A DNA stretch of 64,000 nucleotides from CAMPKL01 sp963817465 (lineage in GTDB: Bacteria > Acidobacteriota > Terriglobia > Bryobacterales > UBA6623): positions 151,485 through 215,484 of the forward strand of contig CAWFOP010000023.1 in assembly GCA_963817465.1 (NCBI GenBank), given 5' to 3'. The notes under the pieces were generated by a model. That model made no database searches and had not been told where the DNA came from. It saw only the letters and a program-made list of their open reading frames with translations. This document shows positions 1-7,874 of the stretch, piece after piece. Numbering within the stretch: the stretch's first letter is position 1; the number at the start of each line of letters is the position of its first letter. The translations under genes were made by a program, and so were the position numbers.

Positions 1-460
1 ACGGCGTAACGACCGCCTGACCGTTGGGAAGCCCGGTCGCGTCGGGCGCGAGCGAATTCTCGTCGCCCGCGGATTCGTCGACGACGAAGTACTCCATTAT
101 CCCCACGCCGGGCGTCGCCGGATCGAGATCGGCCGCGAGCGCCTGCAAGGTCGCCGCTGCGTGGGCTTTCGCCTCCAGCGCCGCCGTTGCCGCCGGGATG
201 ACATCGCTCCGCCGCGCGGCCTGCGTGAGACGCTGTTCCAGCCGGCTCGTCCACGAGTCCAGCAAGGCCGAGCTCGAGTCCAAAGCCAATTCGAGCGACG
301 CTTGGACTTCCGCACGCCGCGCGGCCTGGGTTCGCTCGAGCGCCCACCACTGCGGCAGCACGAGAACTACTAGGGCGAGCGCGACACAGGTCAGTTCCGC
401 CGCTCTCGGTTTCCTGAGGGTCGCGAAACGTTCGATGACGGTCTGGACGGTCTTCCGCAT
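1..460 (-). CDS. N-terminal fragment of a membrane-anchored sensor protein (runs off window)
   Basis: Reading the minus strand from the ATG at 458-460 gives an open frame of 153 codons to the window edge. A short basic cytoplasmic N-terminus is followed by one hydrophobic helix at about residues 24-39 (LTCVALALVVLVLPQ). A helical, Ala/Glu/Arg-rich stretch follows, with a run like LEQRLTQAARR. That layout (one N-terminal membrane anchor, then a helical extracytoplasmic sensor region) is usual for sensor histidine kinases, cyclases or chemoreceptors, but no effector domain is inside the window, so the output is unknown. The next gene is divergent and starts about 210 bp away. Alternative: any single-span membrane protein. 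Confidence 0.6.
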   Translation of the reverse strand, partial: MRKTVQTVIERFATLRKPRAAELTCVALALVVLVLPQWWALERTQAARRAEVQASLELALDSSSALLDSWTSRLEQRLTQAARRSDVIPAATAALEAKAHAAATLQALAADLDPATPGVGIMEYFVVDESAGDENSLAPDATGLPNGQAVVTP

Positions 461-671
461 CCGACGCGAAACTATCCGACTTGGCGGTCATCGGCCGTCG
501 CCGCGGACCTAGGGGCAGGGGTTCGCGCGAATGCCAACCGCCGGGGCTGGGCGGACTGACCCCAGGGTAAGCTGTCTACGGTCGTATACCTCTTCAGTGG
601 AAGGGCTTATAAACCCGCCGGCCCTTCACGTAGGGACCTCCTGGTTGCGACACTGGGCGTTGGACTTGCGG

Positions 672-1757
672 ATGAAACTGGACGACATCGAAACTCCCGC
701 GCTCGTGGTCGACCTCGACCGCACCGAACGCAATATCTCCCGCGTCGCCGAGTACGCCGCCGGGCACGGTCTGGCGCTGCGTCCGCACACAAAGACGCAC
801 AAGACGCCCCAGATCGGGCGTTTGCAGCTCGACGCCGGCGCGCGCGGATTGACTGTGGCCAAAGTGGGGGAGGCCGAGGTGATGACCGCCGCCGAACCGC
901 CTGAGCTGCTGATCGCCTACCCCGTCATCGGCGACAACAAGTGCGCGCGTCTGGCTGATGTGGCCAAGCAGACCGATGTCCTGGTCGGCGTCGACAGCCT
1001 ACAAAGCGCCGAAGGCCTATCCGCTGCGGCGCGACGTGCGGGTGTCACCTTTGGGATTCTCGTCGAGGCCGATGTCGGCATGCACCGTTGCGGCCTGCCG
1101 CCCGGTCCCGAGCTGGTCCGGCTGGCGCAGCAAGTCGCCACGCTGCCCGGCCTGGCGTTGCGCGGCGTCGAGTTCTACCCGGGACACATCTGGCCGGCCG
1201 GAGAGGAAGGGGAGGCGCAACTGCGAGCCCTCGCGGCCGACGTCGAGCGCATCCGCGGCGACTTCATCCGCGCCGGCCTGTCGCTCGAGATTGTCAGCGG
1301 CGGCTCGTCGCCCACCCTGTACCGCTCGCACGAGATTCCCGGCGTCACCGAGATTCGTCCGGGCACATGCGTCTTCAACGACCGCATGCAGGTCGCCGCC
1401 GGCGTCGCCTCGTGGGAAGACTGCGCGGCCACGTTGCTGGTGACTGTCGTGTCGACGCCTCGCGAAAACTTCGCCGTGATCGACGGCGGCTCCAAGACGT
1501 TCACATCCGATCCGGTCCGCCCCACCGGCGAAATGACCTACGGCCGCGTCATCGAGGCCCCTGAGGCGCGTTTCTACAAGATGAACGAGGAGCACGGCTT
1601 CGTCGACATCGACAAGCCCGTACGGATCGGCGAGCGCTTGCGCGTCATCCCCAACCACGTCTGCGTCGCCGTCAATATGCATGAGAAGATGTACGCTGTT
1701 CGCGGCGATCAAGTCGAGGCCGTCTGGGACGTCGCCGGCCGCGGCAAGCTGCAATAG
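672..1757 (+). CDS. Fold-type III PLP enzyme, D-serine dehydratase / D-threonine aldolase-like
   Basis: This 361-residue protein belongs to the alanine-racemase-fold family that acts on D-3-hydroxy amino acids. The motif RPHTKTHK at residues 37-44 carries the PLP-binding lysine (probably Lys41). Near the C-terminus, NHVC at 328-331 supplies the His/Cys pair that binds zinc in eukaryotic-type D-serine dehydratase; D-threonine aldolases more often have His/Asp there. I chose the ATG at 672 because the family's N-terminus (DDIETPALVVDLD) starts just after it; an upstream in-frame start at 531 adds non-conserved sequence. RidA follows 17 bp downstream, which fits a dehydratase releasing a reactive enamine/imine. 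The exact substrate (D-Ser, D-Thr or beta-hydroxyaspartate) cannot be fixed from sequence. Confidence 0.85.
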   Translation: MKLDDIETPALVVDLDRTERNISRVAEYAAGHGLALRPHTKTHKTPQIGRLQLDAGARGLTVAKVGEAEVMTAAEPPELLIAYPVIGDNKCARLADVAKQTDVLVGVDSLQSAEGLSAAARRAGVTFGILVEADVGMHRCGLPPGPELVRLAQQVATLPGLALRGVEFYPGHIWPAGEEGEAQLRALAADVERIRGDFIRAGLSLEIVSGGSSPTLYRSHEIPGVTEIRPGTCVFNDRMQVAAGVASWEDCAATLLVTVVSTPRENFAVIDGGSKTFTSDPVRPTGEMTYGRVIEAPEARFYKMNEEHGFVDIDKPVRIGERLRVIPNHVCVAVNMHEKMYAVRGDQVEAVWDVAGRGKLQ

Positions 1758-1774
1758 GAGATCCTGACCGAACC

Positions 1775-2158
1775 ATGATCGAACGCATCACCGCTCCGGG
1801 CGCCCCGGCGCCGCAAGGGCCTTACTCCCACGCCGTTCGCGCCGGCGATTACATCTACGTCTCGGGCCAAGCGGCGCTCGACCCCGCCACGAACAAATTC
1901 GTGGTCGGCACGATCGCGGAAGAGACGCGCCGCACGATCGGTAATATCGAGTCGATCCTCTCGGCCGCCGGCGCGACGCTCGCCGATGTCGTCAAGTGCT
2001 CCGTCTTCCTCGCAGACATTCGCGACTTCGCCGAGATGAACGAGGTCTATAACGAGTACTTCGGCAAAGCCAAGCCGGCGCGCACCACCGTGCAAGCGGT
2101 CCTGCCGGGAAAGGGCATCAAGGTCGAAATCGACTGTATCGCTTATAAGCCGGTCTAA
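1775..2158 (+). CDS. ridA: RidA family 2-iminobutanoate/2-iminopropanoate deaminase
   Basis: A 127-residue RidA/YjgF protein of normal length. It hydrolyses reactive enamines/imines made by PLP-dependent dehydratases to the 2-oxoacid and ammonia. Family features visible are the N-terminal PAPQGPYSHAV, the central IYVSGQ, and the C-terminal ARTTVQ with the substrate-carboxylate-binding arginine at about residue 103, followed by KVEIDCIA. It starts 17 bp after the PLP enzyme on the same strand, so the two are probably co-transcribed. The pairing suggests it detoxifies the product of that enzyme. The RidA assignment is strong; the specific partner is inferred from position. Confidence 0.93.
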   Translation: MIERITAPGAPAPQGPYSHAVRAGDYIYVSGQAALDPATNKFVVGTIAEETRRTIGNIESILSAAGATLADVVKCSVFLADIRDFAEMNEVYNEYFGKAKPARTTVQAVLPGKGIKVEIDCIAYKPV

Positions 2159-2213
2159 CCTCGCATTTCCGCGCTCGGTTTGGCCGCGTTCGATGCAGTG
2201 AAATACGACGGAG

Positions 2214-2786
2214 ATGGTGACCGACCGACAACCGCGGCGTGGCAAAGCCCTCGAAGAGTTCCTGGCGAGCGACCGCATCAAGACGCTGCCGCTGCCGGTC
2301 GACGACAGCCTGAGCGGCCTGGCGGAAGCCATCGAGCAAGCCCTCGAAGCCGGCAGGCCTGCGCCGTTGCGCGCGGCGTGCCTCGAATTCTTGGCCGCGG
2401 CGTCCGCCTTCTACGCGATGCCGCCGCCGCTGCTCAAAGTCCTCGCCGCGCGGCCGCTGCGCATGCGCGAAGGCGGCTGGGCCGTCGAGCTGTTCGGAGA
2501 CTACGATCCGGAAACAACCCAGATCCGCACGTGGATGCGCACGGCGGTCCAGAAGAAAGTCACGTCGTTCGGCACGTTCTTCTCGACGCTGGTTCACGAG
2601 TTCTGCCACCACATGGACTTCGTCAAATACGGCTGGGGAACTTCGCCGCACACACGCGGCTTCTACGAGCGCGTCGGCGTGCTGTATCACCACGCACGTG
2701 CGACGCCGGTTAAAACGCTCGCCTGGCGCAAATCAGGGGGCGGCGTCTGGCGGATCGATTGGGGCCGCATGAGGCGAACGCCCTAG
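2214..2786 (+). CDS. Putative zinc metallopeptidase-like protein with HExxHH motif
   Basis: A 190-residue protein I cannot place in a named family. The key feature is LVHEFCHHMDF with HEFCHH at residues 128-133, a gluzincin/minigluzincin-type HExxH signature with an extra histidine. A conserved-looking stretch RGFYERVGVLYHH (about 148-160) follows and could supply further metal ligands. The N-terminal 60 residues are helical and acidic. There is no signal peptide or membrane span, so it is probably cytoplasmic. It lies 55 bp after ridA on the same strand and may belong to that transcription unit. The last ~20 residues are poorly conserved in character (basic, Gly-rich). Whether it cleaves proteins is unknown. 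Confidence 0.65.
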   Translation: MVTDRQPRRGKALEEFLASDRIKTLPLPVDDSLSGLAEAIEQALEAGRPAPLRAACLEFLAAASAFYAMPPPLLKVLAARPLRMREGGWAVELFGDYDPETTQIRTWMRTAVQKKVTSFGTFFSTLVHEFCHHMDFVKYGWGTSPHTRGFYERVGVLYHHARATPVKTLAWRKSGGGVWRIDWGRMRRTP

Positions 2787-2906
2787 CGGATCCCCGTAAC
2801 GATCTCGCGACCTCCGCGCTCTATCGGGCAGAGAGCCGAACAGCCCTTTGGGGCCGGCGCTTAAAGGTTTATACAAGCGGCCTAAAAAGAATAAGGAGGT
2901 ATCGCA

Positions 2907-3074
2907 ATGTTAGGTTGGAGCATCACATTCCTGGTCATCGCGCTCATCGCGGCGCTGTTTGGATTCGGCGGGATCGCAGGAGCTGCGGCGGGAATCGCAA
3001 AGATTCTTTTCGTGGTATTTCTTGTGATCTTCCTGATTTCGCTCGTCGTGGGCGGAACGCGACGCGCCGTTTGA
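2907..3074 (+). CDS. Small DUF1328 (YtjA-type) membrane protein
   Basis: A 55-residue ORF with an excellent Shine-Dalgarno (AAGGAGG at 2893-2899, 7 nt before ATG). The protein starts MLGWSITFLVIALIAAL, continues with the Gly/Ala-rich FGFGGIAGAAAGIAKI, and then has a second hydrophobic helix, FVVFLVIFLISLVVGG, before a basic tail. This two-helix layout with GFGGIAGxAAxIAK is the DUF1328/UPF0391 signature. These proteins sit in the inner membrane and are often stress-induced; their molecular function is not established. The upstream 120 bp hold no gene, and the strong ribosome-binding site implies high translation. A possible hairpin terminator follows. Confidence 0.88.
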   Translation: MLGWSITFLVIALIAALFGFGGIAGAAAGIAKILFVVFLVIFLISLVVGGTRRAV

Positions 3075-3105
3075 CCGCCGTTATCTGAGCGGCGACCAAC
3101 GATGG

Positions 3106-3132
3106 AGCCCGCCCGCCGCTGGCCGGCGGGCT
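3106..3132 (+). terminator. Candidate hairpin terminator after the DUF1328 gene
   Basis: AGCCCGCC (3106-3113) is complementary to GGCGGGCT (3125-3132), an 8-bp G+C-rich stem with an 11-nt loop, about 30 bp after the DUF1328 stop. There is no U-tract, so it may be a weak or factor-assisted terminator rather than a canonical intrinsic one. Confidence 0.4.
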
Positions 3133-3272
3133 TGCATCGTCTTAGAGGTCCCCAGAGCAAGCTCCGGAACCGCGCGCGCCGGCCGTGCGCGGGTCGATCC
3201 CCGGTTTTCACGCCACGCGTCACCCGCTCCGGCGTGTAGACTATTAGGGGCCTCGATTCAGGAGCTTTGAGC

Positions 3273-4109
3273 ATGACTTCTTCTCGCCGTAATTTCCTCG
3301 CAAGCGCCGCCGCCCTCGCTGCCGCAAAAAGCGCCGCCGCCGCCCCTGTGATGGCCGACCACCACTGGGGCGACATTCGCCTCGGTGTGGCCACCTATTC
3401 GCTTCGCAAGTTCAGCCGCGATCAGGCGATCGATGTCGTCAAGGGACTCGGCATTAAGTACGTCAACGTGAAGTCGGTCCACATGCCGTATTACTTGTCG
3501 AAGGAAGACCTGACGGCCGCCCGAGCCGATTTCGAAAAGGCCGGCCTCGAGATCGTTTCCGGCGGCAATATCAGCCTTCGTAAAGACGACGAAGACGATA
3601 TCAAGTACTACCTGACCTATGCCAAGAACGCCGGCCTCGGCACCGTCGTCTGTGCGCCAACGCACAAGAATCTGGGGATGATCGAGAAATACGCCGAGAA
3701 GTTCGACCTCAAGATCGCGATTCACAATCACGGTACCGAGGACGAGCTGTATCCCAACGGCGCGGCCGTCCTCGCGCAAGTCAAGAACATGAGCCCGCGG
3801 ATGGGTTTGTGTTACGACATCGGTCACGCCTCGCGCACCGGCGTCGACGTGATCGAAGAGATCGAGATGGCCGGCGACCGCCTGCACGACATGCACGTCA
3901 AGGACTTGGCCGACCTCTCCTCCCGTGACAGCCAAGTCGAAGTCGGCAAGGGTAAGATACCGATCGCCAAGGCATTCATGACGCTCAAGAAGATGAACTA
4001 CCCGGGCGTCGTAGGCCTCGAGTATGAGATCAACGCCGACGCGCCGCAGGCGGGCATGGCCGAGTCGTTCGCCTACATGCGCGGCCTGCTCGATGGTCAG
4101 GGGAGCTGA
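3273..4109 (+). CDS. Secreted sugar phosphate isomerase/epimerase-like TIM-barrel protein
   Basis: A 278-residue xylose-isomerase-like TIM-barrel protein. It begins with a twin-arginine-type leader (SSRRNFLASAAALAAAKSAAAAP), so it is probably exported folded. Barrel features include VATYSLRKF, IVSGGNISL, KIAIHNHGT, MGLCYDIGHASRTG and GVVGLEYE. The acid/His residues at the strand ends (HNHG, DIGH, HVKD, EYE) fit the divalent-metal site of this superfamily. The ATG at 3273 has AGGAG at 3260-3264; a TTG two codons earlier is less likely. Its 3' end overlaps the convergent miaA by 13 bp. The family is common in sugar-degrading Acidobacteriota and Planctomycetes. The substrate is unknown. Confidence 0.85.
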   Translation: MTSSRRNFLASAAALAAAKSAAAAPVMADHHWGDIRLGVATYSLRKFSRDQAIDVVKGLGIKYVNVKSVHMPYYLSKEDLTAARADFEKAGLEIVSGGNISLRKDDEDDIKYYLTYAKNAGLGTVVCAPTHKNLGMIEKYAEKFDLKIAIHNHGTEDELYPNGAAVLAQVKNMSPRMGLCYDIGHASRTGVDVIEEIEMAGDRLHDMHVKDLADLSSRDSQVEVGKGKIPIAKAFMTLKKMNYPGVVGLEYEINADAPQAGMAESFAYMRGLLDGQGS

Positions 4110-5036
4110 AGGGCTTCGAACGCTGCTGATTGAGCGGCCGGCTCGTCGCCGAAGCCTTCGAGCCAGATCGCCTCTTTTTCTTGATTGCGAAACCAGGTGA
4201 GCTGGCGCTTGGCGTAGTTGCGCGTCGCCTGAGCCGTCGCGGCGGTCGCTTCTTCCACCGTCAACTCGCCTCTTTCGCAAGCCAGAGCCTGCCGATAGCC
4301 GACCGCGCCGAAGGGCCAGGCCTCGGCGAGAGACGCCCGCGGCGAGCAATCCGCGCACCTCGTCCATCAAGCCGCTCTCGAACATTTCTCGCGTCCGACG
4401 CTCGATGCGCGCGTATAGGGCCTCGCGCGGCGGCGCCAAGCCGATCTTCGCAACACCAAATCCTTCGAGAGGCTGGGGAGCGCGGCGGCGATGCAACTCC
4501 GAGATCGGACGTCCCTCGAGGAGGGTGACCTCCATCGCTCGAATCACCTTTGGCGTGTCGTTGGCGTGGATCGTTTGTCCGGCTTGCGGGTCGAGGCGCG
4601 AGAGAACGCGATGGAGATAGGCGCCGCCGCGCCTGCGCGCCAAGCGCTCCAACCTCGCGCGCAGGTCTTCGTTTCGGCCTGGCCCCTCGAACAGCCCTTC
4701 CAGCGCCGCCCGCAGGTAGAATCCCGTGCCGCCGACCATCACCGGCGTCTTTCCCCGTCCCGCGATCTCTTGCAATGCCGCGCGCGCCAGCCGCGCGTAG
4801 TCGCCGGCGCCGGCTTTCTCATGCCAATCGAGGATGTCGATCAGGTGATGGGCGACGCCGCGTCGTTCGCCGGCGGGCGTCTTCGCCGAACCGACGTTGA
4901 AGCCGCGATAAAGCTGGACCGAGTCGTAGTTGACGATCTCGCCGCCCAAACGCTCGGCGAGACGGATCGCCAGCTCGCTCTTGCCCGACGCCGTCGGCCC
5001 CAGCACGGCGACGAGCGGATGCCTCGGCTCGCTCAC
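4097..5036 (-). pseudogene. miaA: tRNA dimethylallyltransferase MiaA, frameshifted near 4325
   Basis: MiaA transfers a dimethylallyl group to A37 of tRNAs reading UNN codons. The N-terminal two thirds read from the GTG at 5036: P-loop GPTASGKS at residues 13-20, then NYDSVQLYRGFNVGSAK and VGGTGFYL. After LLAAGVSR the frame is lost. Shifting by one base at about 4325 restores the normal C-terminus (EAWPFGAVGYRQAL, then NYAKRQLTWFRNQ) down to a TGA at 4097-4099. The repaired protein is 312 residues, normal for MiaA. The start overlaps the uxuA stop as GTGA, so translation may be coupled. One extra base in an otherwise conserved essential-type gene suggests sequencing error more than a real pseudogene. 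Confidence 0.88.
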
Positions 5037-6100
5037 GCCTCGGCCGCGTGGCGCAGCGACCGCAAGTACCCCAGCGCGAAGGCCCAGCCCATCTGCGAAG
5101 TCAGGGTGTCGCCGGAGAACTCCGGCGTATGGTCCGGGATGATCAGGTAGCGGTAGCCGACTTGCTCGAACGCCCGCATGCAGGCCAACATGTCGCAGTC
5201 GCCTTGGTCGTGCATCACTTCGAGGTACTTGTAATAGGGCGTCTCGACGCGCACGTTGCGGAAGTGCACGTGGTTGATGCGGTCGCGCGATCCGAAGTAG
5301 CGGATCGCCTCCACGGCGTCCTCGCCCATCTCGGTTGTGACGCCGGTGTCGAGCGTGATGCCGTTCGACGGGCTGTCGACGAGCTCGATCAGCCGCCGCT
5401 CGTCCGCCAGCGTTCTCACCGGTTGAGCGGCCCCGCGAAAGACGGGAATCGGCGGGTCGTTGGGATGCAGCGCCAAGCGGACTTTGTTCTCCTCGGCGAC
5501 GGGGATGACTTCCTCGAGAAAATGCTCGAGCCGCTCCCACATCTGCTCCGCCGAATGCTCGCCCACGTTCGGCAGCGGCGGCAGGTCCTTTGTACGTGCG
5601 TAGTCGTAGTCGCGCAGGCCGATGTTCCCGCGCCCGGTCCTGCTCCCGTAGCCTTCCGAAGCCCGCAGCGGCGTGAAGTTGTACTCCACGACAGGGATTC
5701 CCGCTTCGCCGGCGGCGCGGATCGACTCCTGCACATTGGCAAGCTCACGGTCGGCGTCCGGCTTGCCGAGCAAGATGCGCCAAGTCCGCCCCAGGTGGAC
5801 CAACTCGCCGGAAAGGCCGTGCTCGGCCAGGTAATCCTTGATGCGCTCGAGCTCCGCCGCGTCCCACGGCTCGAGCAAGCTGTCGTCCTGGGGGCCGTTG
5901 TCGGTCGCCGGAATCAGATCGCGCTTCGACGGCTTGGTATTGAACCGTGTCGGCATGACGACATGCTCGACGCCCATCTGCTTGTAAAACGCGATGGTCT
6001 CGTCCGACAGGTCCCGCAGGCCCTTGGCGACCTTCAACCGCGGTTCGGGAGTTTGCGCGGAGAGGGCGAAGAAGTTGCGCCGCGTCGATTCACCAGGCAT
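5033..6100 (-). CDS. uxuA: Mannonate dehydratase (UxuA family)
   Basis: A 355-residue TIM-barrel enzyme that dehydrates D-mannonate to 2-keto-3-deoxygluconate in hexuronate catabolism. Family features visible are EYNFTPLRASEG, KVRLALHPNDPP, GITLDTGVTTEMG, RINHVHFRNVR and the C-terminal GYRYLIIPDHTPE with TSQMGWAFALGYL. The His/Asp residues in those stretches match the metal-site regions of UxuA. It is somewhat shorter than the ~394-residue E. coli enzyme. The N-terminus carries a leftover-looking Tat-type start (STRRNFFALSAQ) without a convincing hydrophobic segment, so it is probably cytoplasmic. A solute symporter gene lies 38 bp upstream and miaA overlaps its stop, giving a three-gene minus-strand unit. 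Other aldonate substrates are possible. Confidence 0.86.
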   Translation of the reverse strand: MPGESTRRNFFALSAQTPEPRLKVAKGLRDLSDETIAFYKQMGVEHVVMPTRFNTKPSKRDLIPATDNGPQDDSLLEPWDAAELERIKDYLAEHGLSGELVHLGRTWRILLGKPDADRELANVQESIRAAGEAGIPVVEYNFTPLRASEGYGSRTGRGNIGLRDYDYARTKDLPPLPNVGEHSAEQMWERLEHFLEEVIPVAEENKVRLALHPNDPPIPVFRGAAQPVRTLADERRLIELVDSPSNGITLDTGVTTEMGEDAVEAIRYFGSRDRINHVHFRNVRVETPYYKYLEVMHDQGDCDMLACMRAFEQVGYRYLIIPDHTPEFSGDTLTSQMGWAFALGYLRSLRHAAEA

Positions 6101-6138
6101 GCGAGACCAGACTATAACACCCGCTATCGGGCGGAGCC

Positions 6139-7791
6139 TCAGGCGAAGATGACGTACAGCACGGCCAAGCAACCCGCCAGGATGAGCGCCAGACGCCGCG
6201 GGTCGACGCCTCCTTCTTCCCACGGCGCAGTGAAGATCTGCGCTGGGTTGTCCCACGTCAGGCCCTCGACTTTTTCGGGAGGCGGCGCCGGCGTCATCAA
6301 GCTCACGACATAGAAGACGCCCATCGAGATCAGCATCATCGCGAACGCCTGGCGCAGGAACGGCAGACCCAGCCCGACCGTCAACAGCCGCGTATCCGCC
6401 AACAAGGGTTTGGTCGGCGGAACTCCGACCAGCGGCACATCCACCAAAAACGCCGTCACGCCCATCACCAGGCCGAACATCAGCGTCACCAGAGCCGCTC
6501 GCGCCGTCCCGCGCCGCCAGAACACGCCCATCAGAAACACGGCCGTTATCGGCGGCGCCAAGGCCGAGCCGATCTGCTGAACGGCCTCGAAGATCGAGGT
6601 GAACTTCGCCCCCTGCGTTGACCAAGCCATCGACAGAATCATCACGGCGACCGCCGCAACGCGACCGATTTGCACCTGGCTCCGGTCGCTGGTCTCCGGC
6701 TTGACGCGCGCGATGATGTCGACCGCCACCAGCGTCGCGCAACTGTTCAGAGCCGCGGCGACCGTGCTCATCAGCGCCGCCAGCAAGCCGGCCGCGATCA
6801 GCCCGCGCAAGCCGGTCGGCACGAGCTCTTGGATGAGAAACGGCAACGCTTGGTTGGCGTCCGAGCCGATCTGGTCCCGGAACAGCGCGTACGCGATGAC
6901 CCCTGGGAACACCAGCACGAACATCGGCAGAATCTTCAGAAAGCCCGCGAACAGGGGCCCGATCTGCGCGTCCTTCTGCGAGCGCGCCGCCAGCACGCGC
7001 TGCACGATCGTCTGGTCGGTGCACCAGTACCAGATCCCCAGGACCGGGTAGCCGAGCACGAACGACAGCCAGTCCGCCTCGGTCGACTTGTCCGTCCAAA
7101 TCACCGAGAGTTGGTCCGGTCGCACCGCTCCGGCGAGGTCGGCCCATGAGTGGATGCCAGCCTGCGGCAGCGCCATGACGCCCAAGACTGTAACGATCAG
7201 CGAGCCGCCCAGCAACAAAACCGTCTGGATCGTCTCGGTCACCACAACCGCCTTCAGACCGCCCGTGATTGTATAGATGCCCGTGACCACCGAGATCAGA
7301 ATGATCGACGCCGTCACGTTGATCCCGAAGAAGCGCTCGAACACCGTGGCCCCTGCGTAGAGGCTCATGCCGATGTGGATGAACAGCGCTCCCAAGATCG
7401 CCATAAACGCCAAGAAGGATCGCGAGTACGAATCGAAGCGCTTCTCCAGATACTCCGGCAGCGTCTCGACCTGATTGCGAAAGTAGAACGGCGCAAAAAC
7501 CAGCGCCAGCACGATCAGCGTGAACGGCGCCAGCCATTCGTAGTTGCCCCACACCAGCCCGGTGTCGTAGCCCGAGGCGCACAAACCGACCAGGTGAATC
7601 GTCGAGATGTTCGAAGCGAACAGCGCGGCGCCGATGATCGGCCAGGAAAGCGAGCGCCCCGCCAAAAAGTACGCCTCGCCCGTCATCGTCGTCCGCCGCG
7701 TGGTCCACAGCCCGATGAAAACGATGCCAAGCAGATAAGCGACGATGACGACCAGGTCAGCCGTCGGGATTCGCAATTCAGCTCCGAACAT
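6139..7791 (-). CDS. Sodium/solute symporter (SSS family)
   Basis: A 550-residue inner-membrane protein with about 13-14 hydrophobic helices. The N-terminus is periplasmic in style (short, then DLVVIVAYLLGIVFIGLW), followed by the SSS signature region EAYFLAGRSLSWPIIGAALFA and SNISTIHLVG. LPEYLEKRF and the GGLKAVVVTETIQT helix are also typical of this family. These transporters couple Na+ entry to uptake of sugars, amino acids or organic acids. The mannonate dehydratase gene 38 bp downstream makes a hexuronate, aldonate or related sugar the likeliest cargo. The last ~60 residues include a cytoplasmic, proline-rich loop (PAPPPEKVEGL) and one more helix. The gene has its own upstream intergenic region, so it probably leads the operon. 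Confidence 0.9.
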   Translation of the reverse strand: MFGAELRIPTADLVVIVAYLLGIVFIGLWTTRRTTMTGEAYFLAGRSLSWPIIGAALFASNISTIHLVGLCASGYDTGLVWGNYEWLAPFTLIVLALVFAPFYFRNQVETLPEYLEKRFDSYSRSFLAFMAILGALFIHIGMSLYAGATVFERFFGINVTASIILISVVTGIYTITGGLKAVVVTETIQTVLLLGGSLIVTVLGVMALPQAGIHSWADLAGAVRPDQLSVIWTDKSTEADWLSFVLGYPVLGIWYWCTDQTIVQRVLAARSQKDAQIGPLFAGFLKILPMFVLVFPGVIAYALFRDQIGSDANQALPFLIQELVPTGLRGLIAAGLLAALMSTVAAALNSCATLVAVDIIARVKPETSDRSQVQIGRVAAVAVMILSMAWSTQGAKFTSIFEAVQQIGSALAPPITAVFLMGVFWRRGTARAALVTLMFGLVMGVTAFLVDVPLVGVPPTKPLLADTRLLTVGLGLPFLRQAFAMMLISMGVFYVVSLMTPAPPPEKVEGLTWDNPAQIFTAPWEEGGVDPRRLALILAGCLAVLYVIFA

Positions 7792-7874
7792 GGAAGCTGA
7801 ATAGTGTACAGCCTTGGGCGACCCCCGCGGCGCCGCGACGTGCTAACGAGGCCGCCGGACGATTACTCCGTAAA

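Noticed and set aside
4090..4340. Programmed +1 frameshifting in miaA
   Set aside because: No slippery heptamer, nearby stop codon or stimulatory structure at the site, and six unrelated genes show the same kind of lesion, so error is more likely.
3258..5540. A 760-codon minus-strand open frame
   Set aside because: It joins antisense sequence of the TIM-barrel gene, the first two thirds of miaA and an out-of-frame part of uxuA; only the miaA segment has family sequence.
5033..7708. An 891-codon minus-strand open frame suggesting a long N-terminal extension of UxuA
   Set aside because: The part above 6100 is the symporter gene read in the wrong frame; UxuA starts at the ATG at 6100.
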